Below are positions 7,269 through 16,375 of a DNA stretch of 33,787 bases, piece after piece. The stretch's first letter is position 1, and each line of letters opens with the position of its first letter. The DNA is taken from assembly GCA_947456025.1 (NCBI GenBank), contig CANGQQ010000007.1:1-33787 (forward strand). Direction: 5' to 3'. This DNA comes from Chitinophagaceae bacterium. GTDB taxonomy: Bacteria > Bacteroidota > Bacteroidia > Chitinophagales > Chitinophagaceae. The translations under genes were made by a program, and so were the position numbers. The notes under the pieces were generated by a model. That model was not told where the DNA came from. It made no database searches and saw only the letters and a list, made by a program, of their open reading frames with translations.

Positions 7269-8804
7269 TTATTCCCATTCAATTGTTGCAGGCGGCTTAC
7301 TGCTGATATCGTACACAACCCGATTGATCCCTCTTACCTTGTTGATGATTTCATTTGATATGTGCGCCAGAAACTCGTAGGGGAGGTGAGCCCAGTCTGC
7401 GGTCATTCCATCAACAGATGTAACGGCCCTGAGGGCTAGTGTAAATTCGTATGTACGTTCATCACCCATGACTCCAACACTTTGTACCGGCAACAGGATC
7501 GCACCGGCCTGCCATACTTTGTCATAAAGTTGATGCGTTTTCAATCCTTGTATAAAAATAGCGTCTGCTCTTTGAAGCAGATCCACTTTCTCTTCAGTGA
7601 TTTCACCTAAAATTCGAATGGCTAAACCGGGGCCCGGGAAGGGATGTCTGTTTAACAGATCGGAAGGTATACCCAGTTCTGCACCCACTTTTCGTACTTC
7701 ATCTTTAAATAAGTAACGGAGAGGTTCTACCAATTCCAGTTTCATGGTTTCCGGAAGGCCACCCACATTGTGGTGTGATTTGATTGTTACCGAGGGGCCG
7801 TGAACAGAAATACTTTCGATCACATCCGGATAGATGGTGCCTTGTCCCAAAAGTTCGACACCCTCAATTTTATGTGCTTCCATATCAAAAACCTCGATAA
7901 AGGTTTTGCCAATGATTTTACGTTTTTCTTCAGGGTTGCTTTTCCCTGCTAATTTGGTATAAAAATGCTCGCGTGCATCGATTCCCTGCACATTCAAACC
8001 GATTTGATTGTACGTATCCAAAACTTGGCGGAATTCATCTTTTCTTAAAACGCCATTATCGACAAAGATTCCATACAAATTATTTCCGATGGCTCTATGT
8101 ATCAGTGTTGCAGCAACGGTAGAATCAACACCGCCACTGAGTGCCATGATAACCTTTCGGTTACCGATTTGTTTTTTTAACGCCTCAACTGTTTCCTGTA
8201 CAAAGGAAGCGGGAGTCCATTCTCCTTTGCAGCCACAGATATCCAGAAGGAAGTTTTTAATCATTGTTTTTCCCTCTGATGAGTGGTACACTTCCGGATG
8301 AAACTGAAATCCGTAGAGGGGATGTTTGGTTTTTCCGTTGGATCTGAAAGCGGCAACCGGAATGGAATCGGTTACTGCCATGATTTCAAATCCTTCGGGT
8401 AAGTCCAGAATACTGTCGCCATGGCTCATCCATACCTGAGAGGTATCACCAATCCCTTTGAGTAACACATCTTGCTGTTGCTTGTGTAACATCGCTCTTC
8501 CGTACTCCCTTTTTTCACTTTTTTCGACTCTGCCGCCAAATTGCTTGGCAGTAAGTTGTGCTCCATAGCAGACACCTAATACGGGGAATTGTCGTGTCAG
8601 CAATTCAACATCAACAAACGGAGCATTGGGATCGTTCACCGAAAAAGGGCTGCCCGATAAAATGATGCCTTTCAAAAATTCATCCGCAACCACAGGTTTG
8701 TGATAAGGAATGATTTCGCAGTAAACGTTACATTCTCTTACTGCGCGGGCGATCAATTGCGTATACTGAGAGCCGAAGTCAAGGATTAAAATCTTTTCTG
8801 TCAT
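7269..8804 (-). CDS. guaA: GMP synthase (glutamine-hydrolysing)
   Basis: Converts XMP to GMP with ATP and glutamine, the last step of guanine nucleotide synthesis, in the cytosol. The protein has 511 residues, the usual length of the single-chain enzyme. Residues 4-190 are the class-I glutamine amidotransferase: [13 protein letters not shown], nucleophile Cys79 in GVCYGAQ, and His169 and Glu171 in FQFHPEV. Residues from about 205 form the ATP pyrophosphatase with P-loop SGGVDS (223-228) and the [13 protein letters not shown] block. The C-terminal dimerisation domain ends with the typical [12 protein letters not shown]. The start is the ATG at 8804. It heads a probable two-gene operon with the binding-fold gene. 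Nothing is missing. Confidence 0.97.
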   Translation of the reverse strand: MTEKILILDFGSQYTQLIARAVRECNVYCEIIPYHKPVVADEFLKGIILSGSPFSVNDPNAPFVDVELLTRQFPVLGVCYGAQLTAKQFGGRVEKSEKREYGRAMLHKQQQDVLLKGIGDTSQVWMSHGDSILDLPEGFEIMAVTDSIPVAAFRSNGKTKHPLYGFQFHPEVYHSSEGKTMIKNFLLDICGCKGEWTPASFVQETVEALKKQIGNRKVIMALSGGVDSTVAATLIHRAIGNNLYGIFVDNGVLRKDEFRQVLDTYNQIGLNVQGIDAREHFYTKLAGKSNPEEKRKIIGKTFIEVFDMEAHKIEGVELLGQGTIYPDVIESISVHGPSVTIKSHHNVGGLPETMKLELVEPLRYLFKDEVRKVGAELGIPSDLLNRHPFPGPGLAIRILGEITEEKVDLLQRADAIFIQGLKTHQLYDKVWQAGAILLPVQSVGVMGDERTYEFTLALRAVTSVDGMTADWAHLPYEFLAHISNEIINKVRGINRVVYDISSKPPATIEWE

Positions 8805-8866
8805 GGTGCGGCGAAGGTAACAAAAAAGGAAAGATCAGGAGGAGACGATTCCGGTATTTGCTATCT

Positions 8867-8874
8867 CAAACATA
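8867..8874 (-). promoter_or_regulatory. -7 promoter element of guaA
   Basis: Read on the minus strand this is TATGTTTG, a full match to the Bacteroidota -7 consensus, about 62 bases before the guaA start. The -33 region is only T-rich. A second weaker candidate, TACCTTCG (8812-8819), lies seven bases before the ATG and would give a leaderless transcript. Confidence 0.38.
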
Positions 8875-9090
8875 CAAATGGGCCAGAGAAAAAGATCCGA
8901 AAACCGGTGAAGAGCTTTTCTGGTACCTGAACTATAGGTAAAGGATTGGATGACGTTCCATACAGTGGATCAACAAACGGGTGCTGCTTAGCAGGAGATG
9001 TATGAGTTGAGTTTATGCACAGAAGACTTCGTTTTGGGGATAACTTGATTTTTGGTGAAAAAAAATAAAAAAGATTTAAACTTAAATTGC

Positions 9091-9236
9091 ACAGCGCAAC
9101 CCGTTTTTAAAATCCAGTTACTCAGTTCGCTGCTTTTGTTAAACACAAATGATTCGGTACTTCATGAAGCTGGTATAAAATTCCGGTATTGCTTTTGAAA
9201 GTTTTTCTGAGAGACGCCCATGCGTCTCTTTTTTTT
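9091..9236 (+). ncRNA. Candidate small RNA ending at an orphan terminator
   Basis: A strong plus-strand terminator at 9210-9236 has no plus-strand gene upstream. A -7-like TAAATTGC at 9083-9090 would start a transcript of about 140 bases. Local pairings inside it include CAGCG (9092-9096) with CGCTG (9128-9132), TTTGT-N5-ACAAA near 9135-9150 and the self-complementary CTTCATGAAG near 9160. I do not recognise an RNA family. The 5' end is a guess. Confidence 0.28.
9210..9236 (+). terminator. Orphan rho-independent terminator
   Basis: AGAGACGC (9210-9217) pairs perfectly with GCGTCTCT (9222-9229) around the loop CCAT and is followed by seven T. No gene precedes it on the plus strand. Confidence 0.85.
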
Positions 9237-9271
9237 GAACACTACGCTTGATCTTGTTAAATCTGCGGGGA

Positions 9272-9301
9272 AATAAAAAACCCATCCAAAAGGATGGGTT
9301 T
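9272..9301 (-). terminator. Rho-independent terminator of rpsT
   Basis: AACCCATCC (9279-9287) pairs with GGATGGGTT (9292-9300) around an AAAA loop. On the minus strand the stem runs into a T-rich tract (9272-9280). It lies 30 bases after the rpsT stop. Confidence 0.88.
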
Positions 9302-9330
9302 ATATAAAAAAGAAATAAATCTAGTTCTTA

Positions 9331-9585
9331 TCAAGCCAAAGTGTTCAATTTACGGGCAAGTTTGCTTTTTAAGTTTGCGGCTTTATTTTTATGAATAACT
9401 CCACGTTTTGCCAGTTTGTCGATCATTGAAGCTACATCAGGCATCTTTTCACTTGCTTCTTTAGCACCTTTTAATGCCTGCAGATCACGTATTGCATTAC
9501 GCGTTGTTTTACCGTAGTAACGGTTGCGATCCCTGCGGGTTGCGCTTTGACGAACATCTTTTCTGGTAGCCTTATGATTTGCCAT
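9331..9585 (-). CDS. rpsT: 30S ribosomal protein S20
   Basis: Binds 16S rRNA early in small-subunit assembly. The protein has 84 residues from the ATG at 9585, the normal S20 length. It starts with the family hallmark MANHKATRKDVRQS and is highly basic and helical throughout (RDRNRYYGKTTRNAIRDL, HKNKAANLKSKLARKLN). The open frame extends 12 codons further upstream, but that stretch covers the promoter and gives a non-family N-terminus, so the shorter start was chosen. It is a single-gene unit with its own promoter (9605-9637) and terminator (9272-9301). Confidence 0.96.
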   Translation of the reverse strand: MANHKATRKDVRQSATRRDRNRYYGKTTRNAIRDLQALKGAKEASEKMPDVASMIDKLAKRGVIHKNKAANLKSKLARKLNTLA

Positions 9586-9604
9586 ATACGTTTTTTTCGG
9601 ACGG

Positions 9605-9637
9605 CAAAGGTAGGGTGACAATCCGTAAAATCCAAAA
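9605..9637 (-). promoter_or_regulatory. Promoter of rpsT
   Basis: On the minus strand, TTTTGG (9632-9637) and TACCTTTG (9605-9612) are separated by 19 bases. This fits the Bacteroidota -33/-7 consensus well and would give a leader of roughly 12-15 bases before the ATG at 9585. It is the best promoter match in the window. Confidence 0.65.
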
Positions 9638-9689
9638 TTAAAGCGAATAAAATCCTTAAAAAGGGGATGGGAGTGCTTAAAAGCCCCCT

Positions 9690-10814
9690 TTAGTAGCTCT
9701 TTTTCAATTTCAAAGCCTTTATTTTTTGGTAGGAAGACTCAATGCGATCGCGACTTATCTGTCCGGAAACGACCAGTCTTTTCAGGGTAGCATGAATTTG
9801 TCCCGGCTCATAATCCCGAACACCCCGGATGTTGTTGCTGAACAACAACAAGTCTACGCCGGCATGTATCGTTAAAAGAAGGGTTTGTTCAATGGAATAT
9901 TGTTGGCTGATCGCTTTCATCATCAGGTCATCACTTAAAACAACGCCCCGGAAGCCTAAGCTGTCGCGTAACAGACCATTGATGATTTTGGAGGATAATG
10001 TAGCAGGAAGCAACGATGCGTCCAATTGACTGTTGATGACATGGGCTGTCATCACGGCATCGATCAGGTTGTTTTTTAATAACTCGGTATAGGGGATCAG
10101 TTCATTGGTTTGCCAAAATCTTGAAACATCTGCAACGCCCAAATGTGAATCATGGCGGGAATTTCCATGACCGGGGAAATGTTTGACGGCCGTGGTAATT
10201 CCAAAGTAGCGATGGCTTTTGATCACAATTCCCGCATGTTTTGCTATCTGGTAAGGGTCACTTGAAAAACAGCGTTCCCTTGCTCCTAAAACAGGACATT
10301 CGCTGTTCAGGACATCAAGTACCGGTGCAAAATTGAAATTGATTCCTAAACGGGAGAGTGTGAATCCGGTATTATCGGCATAGTACTTCGTTGTATCCTC
10401 GTTGTTCAGGGTCCCAAGCCATTGAGCCGAAGGCATGGGCGGAAAACCAAGTTCCGGTTTTAGTCGGTTAACAATTCCTCCTTCCTGATCGATTCCAATC
10501 CATAGTGGCAATGGGGCCGTTTTTTGAAAGGCGCAGGTCAAATTCCGGATACTTTCTGCCGTGTTAATGGAAGATAAATTCCGTCCGTAAAGAATCAGGT
10601 TGCCGATTTGGCCGGTTTGTACACATCGGTAAACCGCATCATTGGTATCAATTGCAGTTCCGTAGAATCCAAAGAGCAGCATTTGTCCGATTTTAAGATC
10701 CAGACTGTCCGGTTCCGAAACCGGAATTGAGTCCAGAATGCGCTCGCGGTTCAATCCCAGCATTATTGTTGTATTGCAGAGCAAAAAGCTACAGAGTGTA
10801 AGGAATCGTTTCAT
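9690..10814 (-). CDS. Glycoside hydrolase family 3 beta-N-acetylhexosaminidase (NagZ-like)
   Basis: Hydrolyses terminal beta-N-acetylglucosamine, probably from peptidoglycan fragments. The protein has 374 residues from the ATG at 10814; nine further in-frame codons upstream would put polar residues before the signal peptide. Residues 1-20 form an N-terminal signal sequence, so the enzyme is exported, unlike the cytosolic E. coli NagZ. The GH3 barrel shows IGIDQEGGIVNRL (106-118), the NagZ loop KHFPGHG…DSH (211-224) with the acid/base Asp222-His224 pair, and the nucleophile within LSDDLMM (293-299). Only the single barrel domain is present; there is no C-terminal esterase or second GH3 domain. 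Its stop lies 104 bases upstream of the rpsT start on the same strand, but rpsT has its own promoter. Confidence 0.9.
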   Translation of the reverse strand: MKRFLTLCSFLLCNTTIMLGLNRERILDSIPVSEPDSLDLKIGQMLLFGFYGTAIDTNDAVYRCVQTGQIGNLILYGRNLSSINTAESIRNLTCAFQKTAPLPLWIGIDQEGGIVNRLKPELGFPPMPSAQWLGTLNNEDTTKYYADNTGFTLSRLGINFNFAPVLDVLNSECPVLGARERCFSSDPYQIAKHAGIVIKSHRYFGITTAVKHFPGHGNSRHDSHLGVADVSRFWQTNELIPYTELLKNNLIDAVMTAHVINSQLDASLLPATLSSKIINGLLRDSLGFRGVVLSDDLMMKAISQQYSIEQTLLLTIHAGVDLLLFSNNIRGVRDYEPGQIHATLKRLVVSGQISRDRIESSYQKIKALKLKKSY

Positions 10815-10986
10815 GTGTTCCGTTTGTTTTAAATAAAGCATCTACAGGAATTCAAAGCTGTTCTGCTTGAGATCGAATTTTTAGTAAGCATGATTCTTTT
10901 GAAAATTCCCCGAAGCCGAAAATTACTAAACACGTATCTGCTTTCGTGAAAAAGATCGAAAAAGTTCTGTGAAAGAATTTACAGGC

Positions 10987-11019
10987 TTGTTCCCCTTTCG
11001 TTAAAACAACCGATATTTG
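10987..11019 (+). promoter_or_regulatory. Promoter candidate of sucAB
   Basis: GATATTTG (11012-11019) matches seven of eight positions of TAnnTTTG, and TTGT (10987-10990) lies 21 bases upstream. The implied leader is about 30 bases before the ATG at 11056. Confidence 0.32.
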
Positions 11020-11055
11020 CACCACTTTTTAATTCAGGCAACGATTTTATAGCAT

Positions 11056-13806
11056 ATGAAGGATTTCCAGTACATCACCAACTCACATCCACAGTATATT
11101 GAAAGTTTGTATCAGGATTTTGTAAAAGACCCTTTGAGTGTTGATCCTGAATTGAAAAAATTCTTTGAGGGCTTTGATTTTGCTGTTCACACGCAAAAAA
11201 GCAATGGTTCGGCTACGCCCGAAAAATCTCAGGTATCGGGGGCTGCAGATGTTGACTGGATGAAGGAAATTAATGTGTACCGATTGATCTTGGGTTATCG
11301 TAACAAAGCTCATTTGATTGCAAATACCAATCCGATCCGCAAACGCAAAGATCGCGATGCCAATCTGGATATCCGTTTTTTTGATTTAACGGAATCTGAC
11401 TTGAATCGTGCGTTTTATGCCGGACAGTTCATCGGACTTGGAAAAGCCACGTTGCAACAGATCATCGATCAGTTACAAAAGGTTTATGCATATCATGTAG
11501 GTATTGAGTTCAAATACATCGGTAAACAGGATCGGGTTGATTTTTTGATCCGTGAAATGGAACAGGAATTTTCCAAGTCCTTTCCTCTGGAAAAGAAAAG
11601 ACGCATTCTGGAAAAACTCAATCAGGGTGTTCTCTTTGAAAAGTTTTTGCACACAAAATACATTGGTCAGAAAAGGTTTTCGTTGGAAGGCGGTGAAACT
11701 ACAATCGCGGCTCTGGATGCAATCATCAATACGGCAGCAGACCACGATGTACAGGAAGTGGCCATTGGAATGGCACACCGCGGACGTTTGAATATTCTGG
11801 CAAACATCATGGGCAAAACCTATGAGCAGATCTTCAGTGAGTTTGAAGGAACGGCGAAGGTGGACCAAACCATGGGCAGCGGGGATGTGAAATACCATAT
11901 GGGTTATGGAAGTGAGGTGCAAACCAGTTCAAACAAAACAATTCATTTAAAGCTACTGCCCAATCCGTCTCATCTCGAAGCGGTCAATCCGGTAGTGGTT
12001 GGTTTTGCACGGGCTAAAGCAGATGTTCTGTACAAGAGTGATTTTGATAAAATATTGCCGGTGTTGATTCATGGCGACGCCTCGATTGCCGGACAAGGAA
12101 TTGTCTATGAGGTGTTGCAAATGAGCGGACTCGATGGCTATTATACAGGAGGTACGATTCATTTTGTCATCAACAATCAAATTGGATTTACAACCGACTT
12201 TGAGGATGCCCGAACTGCATTTTATTGCACATCGCTGGCTTCTATGGTACAGGCTCCGGTATTTCACGTAAATGGTGATGATGCCGAAGCTGTAGTGAAA
12301 TGCGTGGAAATCGCAACCCGCTATCGCCAGCAATTCAACAGCGATGTTTTTATCGATATGGTCTGTTATCGTAAACATGGTCATAACGAAGGGGACGATC
12401 CAAAGTTTACGCAGCCGCACCTCTACGCATTAATCGAAAAACATCCCAATCCCAGAGAAGTCTATGCACAGTATCTTTTGAAGAACGGTACTGCCGATGC
12501 ACAGGATCTGGCTAAGGAAATGGAAAAGAAATTCTGGAGTGATTTGCAGGAGCGTCTGGATAATGTTAAACAAAATCCTTTGCCCTATCATTATCAGCAA
12601 CCGGAACTTGCCTGGAAGAGCTTGCGCAAGTCAAACGACAGCGATTTTATTCAATCGCCTGTAACTGCCGTTACCGAAACAGAATTTGAAACGATTTTTC
12701 AGGCATTGATGCGCTGGCCTGATCATTTCAAACCACTCAAAAAAGTGGAGAAAATCATTCAGGAAAAGATCAAACTGTACAACGAGCAGCAAAAAATTGA
12801 CTGGGCAACCGGCGAATTGATGGCTTACGGAAGTTTGATGTTACAAGGGAAAGATGTACGAATGAGCGGTCAGGATGTACGCAGAGGGACCTTTTCGCAC
12901 CGCCATGCCGTACTGCGTGATGAGATTACGGATGAAGCCTACAGCAGACTTGATGCTATAGAAGGAGCCGCAGGAACTTTCAGGATTTACAATTCCTTGT
13001 TAAGTGAATACGGGGTTCTTGGTTTTGAATACGGCTATGCAATGGCCAACCCCGATGCCTTGGTGATATGGGAAGCCCAATTTGGAGATTTTTGTAACGG
13101 TGCACAAACCATGATCGATCAATTTATTGCTGCCGGAGAACAGAAGTGGACCCGCATGAATGGGGTAACGATGTTGCTGCCACATGGTTACGAGGGGCAG
13201 GGGCCCGAACACAGCAGCGCAAGACTGGAGCGATTTTTACAACTCTGCGCGGAAAATAATATGGTCGTTACCAACATTACCACTGCCGCCAATTTTTTCC
13301 ATGCGTTGCGCCGCCAACTAACCTGGCCGTTCCGGAAACCGCTTATCAACTTTTCGCCTAAAGCCAACTTGCGTCACATTGGTTCTTATTCAACCAAAGA
13401 TGAATTTTTAAACGGAGGCTTTAAGGAGGTACTTGATGACGCATCGGTATCAGACCCCGCTGCCGTAAAAAAGGTCTTGTTCTGCAGTGGTAAAATGTAT
13501 TTTGATCTCGAAGAACGTAAACGTAAAGATGCCAGAACAGATGTTGCATTGATTCGTTTAGAGCAGATCTATCCGCTCCCGGTACAACAATTGGAAGCAT
13601 TGTTCCGTAAATACAGTCGGGCCGCCTGGTTCTGGGTACAGGAAGAACCTTTAAACATGGGTGCTGCCGGATTTATGCAATTGAACCTCAAAACTTTGCC
13701 ATTTGGTGTGATCAGTCGCCAGGCGTCTGCCTCCACTGCAACCGGCTACAATAAAGTACACATTCAGGAACAAGAAGAAATCATTCAAACTGCTTTTGCC
13801 ATATAA
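11056..13806 (+). CDS. sucA: 2-oxoglutarate dehydrogenase E1 component
   Basis: Thiamine-diphosphate enzyme that decarboxylates 2-oxoglutarate and loads the succinyl group onto the E2 lipoyl arm, in the TCA cycle. The protein has 916 residues, close to the 930 of typical single-chain E1o. The N-terminus has the E2-contacting motif seen in this family (YIESLYQDFVKDP, PELKKFFEG). The cofactor domain shows GMAHRGRLN near 238, HGDASIAGQG near 338-347 and INNQIGFTT. The C-terminal transketolase-like part has HGYEGQGPEHSSARLER. The start is 29 bases after a weak promoter box. sucB follows after 29 bases, so the two subunits are co-transcribed. The E3 gene (lpd) is not adjacent, which is common. Confidence 0.96.
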   Translation: MKDFQYITNSHPQYIESLYQDFVKDPLSVDPELKKFFEGFDFAVHTQKSNGSATPEKSQVSGAADVDWMKEINVYRLILGYRNKAHLIANTNPIRKRKDRDANLDIRFFDLTESDLNRAFYAGQFIGLGKATLQQIIDQLQKVYAYHVGIEFKYIGKQDRVDFLIREMEQEFSKSFPLEKKRRILEKLNQGVLFEKFLHTKYIGQKRFSLEGGETTIAALDAIINTAADHDVQEVAIGMAHRGRLNILANIMGKTYEQIFSEFEGTAKVDQTMGSGDVKYHMGYGSEVQTSSNKTIHLKLLPNPSHLEAVNPVVVGFARAKADVLYKSDFDKILPVLIHGDASIAGQGIVYEVLQMSGLDGYYTGGTIHFVINNQIGFTTDFEDARTAFYCTSLASMVQAPVFHVNGDDAEAVVKCVEIATRYRQQFNSDVFIDMVCYRKHGHNEGDDPKFTQPHLYALIEKHPNPREVYAQYLLKNGTADAQDLAKEMEKKFWSDLQERLDNVKQNPLPYHYQQPELAWKSLRKSNDSDFIQSPVTAVTETEFETIFQALMRWPDHFKPLKKVEKIIQEKIKLYNEQQKIDWATGELMAYGSLMLQGKDVRMSGQDVRRGTFSHRHAVLRDEITDEAYSRLDAIEGAAGTFRIYNSLLSEYGVLGFEYGYAMANPDALVIWEAQFGDFCNGAQTMIDQFIAAGEQKWTRMNGVTMLLPHGYEGQGPEHSSARLERFLQLCAENNMVVTNITTAANFFHALRRQLTWPFRKPLINFSPKANLRHIGSYSTKDEFLNGGFKEVLDDASVSDPAAVKKVLFCSGKMYFDLEERKRKDARTDVALIRLEQIYPLPVQQLEALFRKYSRAAWFWVQEEPLNMGAAGFMQLNLKTLPFGVISRQASASTATGYNKVHIQEQEEIIQTAFAI

Positions 13807-13835
13807 CAATTAATTAAACGAAATACCAGCCAATT

Positions 13836-15059
13836 ATGATTGATATAAAAGTACCTGCCGTTGGCGAATCGATCAGTGAAGTCACACTTTTAAAATGGAC
13901 TAAGCCTGAAGGTTCCTGGGTTGAAAGGGATGAGGTTGTTGCGGAACTCGAAAGTGAAAAAGCTACATTTGAAATCAATGCCGAACAAGCAGGTGTTCTT
14001 AAATATGCTGCAAAAGAAGGTGACTCCTTGAAAATTGGAGATGTGGCCTGTCATATTGATGAAACGGCAGCAAGGCCGGAGGGTACTGTTGCAGAACCTG
14101 TTGCGACTGCAGTAACTCCCGTTCAGGAAGTGAGCGCGTCTCAGGCTCCGGTTACAACTGTTTCAAACGATGTAAAAGCAACTCCGGTTGCAGCAGCTAT
14201 CATCGCAGATAAGAAAGTTGATATACAGTCTATAAAGCCTTCCGGTGTGAGTGGCAAAATCTTGAAGGATGATGTTTTACAGGCCTTGTCGAATCCCGGT
14301 AAAATAACATTCAACGGATCGGCATTAAATGAAAGGGCAGTTCGCCGTGAGCGCATGAGTAATTTGCGGAAAACTATCAGCCGTCGTCTGGTGGAGAGTA
14401 AAAATACAACGGCCATGCTCACCACCTTCAATGAGGTAGACATGACAAAAATCATGGAAGTACGGTCGAAATTTAAGGACAAGTTCAAGGAGCAACATGG
14501 AGTGAATCTCGGTTTCATGAGTTTCTTTGCGAAAGCCTGCGCTACTGCTTTGACCGAATGGCCTGCTGTAAATGCATACATTGATTCCGATGAAGTCGTG
14601 TACCATGATTATGCCGACATTTCAATTGCCGTATCTACTCCGCGTGGGTTAACTGTACCGGTTATGCGCAATGTTGAAAGCATGTCAATGGCCGATGTGG
14701 AAAAAACTGTAGTAGAACTGGCGGCTAAGGCAAGAGACAATAAATTAACAATGGAGGATTTGCAAGGCGGCACATTTACCATCACCAATGGCGGTGTGTT
14801 TGGCTCATTAATGAGCACGCCCATTATCAATTTACCTCAAAGCGCCATTTTAGGTATGCACAAAATACAGGAGCGCCCCATGGCCGTAAACGGACAAGTA
14901 CTGATTCGTCCAATGATGTACCTGGCCTTGAGTTATGATCATAGAATCATCGATGGAAGAGAAAGTGTGGGTTTTTTAGTACGTGTAAAAGAATTGCTTG
15001 AAAATCCTGAACTGTTACTTTTCGGAAAAGATCCTGTCAGGACTTTATTAGGTGTTTAA
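13836..15059 (+). CDS. sucB: 2-oxoglutarate dehydrogenase E2 (dihydrolipoyllysine succinyltransferase)
   Basis: Core acyltransferase of the 2-oxoglutarate dehydrogenase complex. The protein has 407 residues. A single lipoyl domain occupies residues 2-76, with the lipoylated Lys42 in ESEKATFE. An Ala/Pro/Val-rich flexible linker follows, then a peripheral-subunit-binding domain around residues 132-153 ([19 protein letters not shown]). The catalytic domain ends with the active-site pair His369 and Asp373 in YDHRIIDG. The domain order and single lipoyl domain match OdhB/SucB rather than pyruvate E2 enzymes with several lipoyl domains. It lies directly behind sucA and is closed by a terminator at 15112. 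Confidence 0.96.
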   Translation: MIDIKVPAVGESISEVTLLKWTKPEGSWVERDEVVAELESEKATFEINAEQAGVLKYAAKEGDSLKIGDVACHIDETAARPEGTVAEPVATAVTPVQEVSASQAPVTTVSNDVKATPVAAAIIADKKVDIQSIKPSGVSGKILKDDVLQALSNPGKITFNGSALNERAVRRERMSNLRKTISRRLVESKNTTAMLTTFNEVDMTKIMEVRSKFKDKFKEQHGVNLGFMSFFAKACATALTEWPAVNAYIDSDEVVYHDYADISIAVSTPRGLTVPVMRNVESMSMADVEKTVVELAAKARDNKLTMEDLQGGTFTITNGGVFGSLMSTPIINLPQSAILGMHKIQERPMAVNGQVLIRPMMYLALSYDHRIIDGRESVGFLVRVKELLENPELLLFGKDPVRTLLGV

Positions 15060-15111
15060 TTGTGGATGATTGATCATCCTTCTAATGAGGTCTTCCATAC
15101 AACGTAGTTTC

Positions 15112-15139
15112 AAGAGCACTGTAAAAGGTGCTCTTTTTT
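15112..15139 (+). terminator. Rho-independent terminator of sucAB
   Basis: AAGAGCAC (15112-15119) pairs with GTGCTCTT (15128-15135), followed by a T run to 15139. A separate perfect hairpin, GGATGAT-TG-ATCATCC (15064-15079), sits between the sucB stop and this terminator. Confidence 0.85.
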
Positions 15140-15190
15140 GATTCAGATGGCGGAGTCTCTGATTGCATGATATTGTGTTTCTTTGCATAG

Positions 15191-16375
15191 ATGAGTCGGT
15201 TTCATTCCTATTTACAATCTGCAGCAGCAATCGTATCTTCCTATACCTGCGAGGAACCGTTTTCATCGTATATCAAACAGTATTTTTCACGCTATAAAAA
15301 ATTTGGCAGCAACGATCGTAAAACGATAACCCATCTTTGTTACTGTTATTTTCGAACCGGTCGTTCGCTAGATGTCTTGTCGGTTGAAGATCGTATTCTT
15401 TCAGCTTTATTCTTGTGTCAGCAAACATCACATCCTGTACTCCGTGCATTGAAGCCACAATGGGAGGAAGCGATCCATGCCTCTCCGGTTGTGAAGTTTG
15501 AGCAAATCGGACTCACTTATTCAGAAAAAACAATATTCCCATTCCCGGACCGGCTCTCCTGTGAGACTGATCGTGCACTGTTTGAAATCAGTCATTTGAT
15601 TCAGCCCGACCTCTTTCTCCGTATCAGGCCCGGAAAAACAGATCAGGTGCGAAGTGATTTGCACAGGGCGGGAATCATGTTTCGGGAACTGGAGAAACAG
15701 GTCTTGGTATTGTCCAACTCCAGTAAAATTGATTCGGTACTTGCGATTGATCAAGATGTTGTTGTTCAGGATTACAGTTCACAGCGCATCGGTTCCTTGT
15801 TGCAATTGCTGATTGACAGGGCCGTACCAATCAATCATGTATGGGATTGTTGTGCTGCGAGTGGCGGGAAATCCATATTGGCTTATGACAAGCTAAAGGA
15901 TATTCATTTAACCGTTTCGGATATTCGTTCTTCCATTCTTGTCAATCTGGACAAGCGCTTTAAACTAGCCGGGATCAAGAAGTATCATGCTTTTGTTGCC
16001 GATCTTTCAAACGAAAATGCGATCGATCTTTCTTTCACTAAACCGGATTTGATCTTGGCCGATGTGCCTTGCAGTGGTTCCGGAACATGGGGACGTACTC
16101 CCGAACAACTGACCTGTTTTCAGTCCGAACAAATTGACCGGTATGCATTGTTGCAAAAAAAGATTGTTTCGACTGCAAGTTCTTTTATAAAGCCGGGTGG
16201 ATATTTACTCTATAGTACCTGCTCTGTTTTTCAAAAGGAGAATGAAGAAGTGGTATCCTATCTTGAAGACAGCCTTGGTTTTGAGGTCCTTCACAAGGAA
16301 TTGTATAAAGGCTTTGAATGGAGAGCCGATTCCTTGTTTGGCGCATTGTTACGAAAACGAGTTGAAACGAACTGA
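15191..16375 (+). CDS. RsmB/NOP-family rRNA cytosine-C5 methyltransferase
   Basis: SAM-dependent RNA methyltransferase of 394 residues. Members methylate C5 of cytosines in 16S rRNA (RsmB at C967 in E. coli) or related RNAs; the exact site here is not known. The catalytic half shows the SAM motif DCCAASGGKS (219-228), motif IV with Cys294 in DVPCSGSGTWGR and motif VI with the nucleophile Cys344 in YSTCS. Both cysteines needed for m5C chemistry are therefore present. The N-terminal 140 residues are helical and resemble the NusB-like region only loosely, and appear shorter than in E. coli RsmB. The stop codon abuts the stop of the convergent subtilase gene with no base between. Confidence 0.87.
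   Translation: MSRFHSYLQSAAAIVSSYTCEEPFSSYIKQYFSRYKKFGSNDRKTITHLCYCYFRTGRSLDVLSVEDRILSALFLCQQTSHPVLRALKPQWEEAIHASPVVKFEQIGLTYSEKTIFPFPDRLSCETDRALFEISHLIQPDLFLRIRPGKTDQVRSDLHRAGIMFRELEKQVLVLSNSSKIDSVLAIDQDVVVQDYSSQRIGSLLQLLIDRAVPINHVWDCCAASGGKSILAYDKLKDIHLTVSDIRSSILVNLDKRFKLAGIKKYHAFVADLSNENAIDLSFTKPDLILADVPCSGSGTWGRTPEQLTCFQSEQIDRYALLQKKIVSTASSFIKPGGYLLYSTCSVFQKENEEVVSYLEDSLGFEVLHKELYKGFEWRADSLFGALLRKRVETN

Larger units (their letters stand above)
8805..9330. other. Intergenic region between guaA and rpsT
   Basis: About 525 bases with no convincing gene. It holds the guaA promoter candidates near its left end, a short protein-like open frame without a start codon ending at 8941, an orphan plus-strand terminator (9210-9236) and the rpsT terminator (9272-9301). 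The middle part may encode a small RNA; see the ncRNA entry. Confidence 0.7.

Noticed and set aside
8848-9191. Repeat of ATTCCGGTATT at about 8848 and 9180
   Set aside because: Eleven shared bases in two spots with unrelated surroundings; no target-site or mobile-element structure.
11473-12420. Two long minus-strand open frames (149 and 155 codons)
   Set aside because: Both are antisense to the catalytic part of sucA, which is unambiguous.
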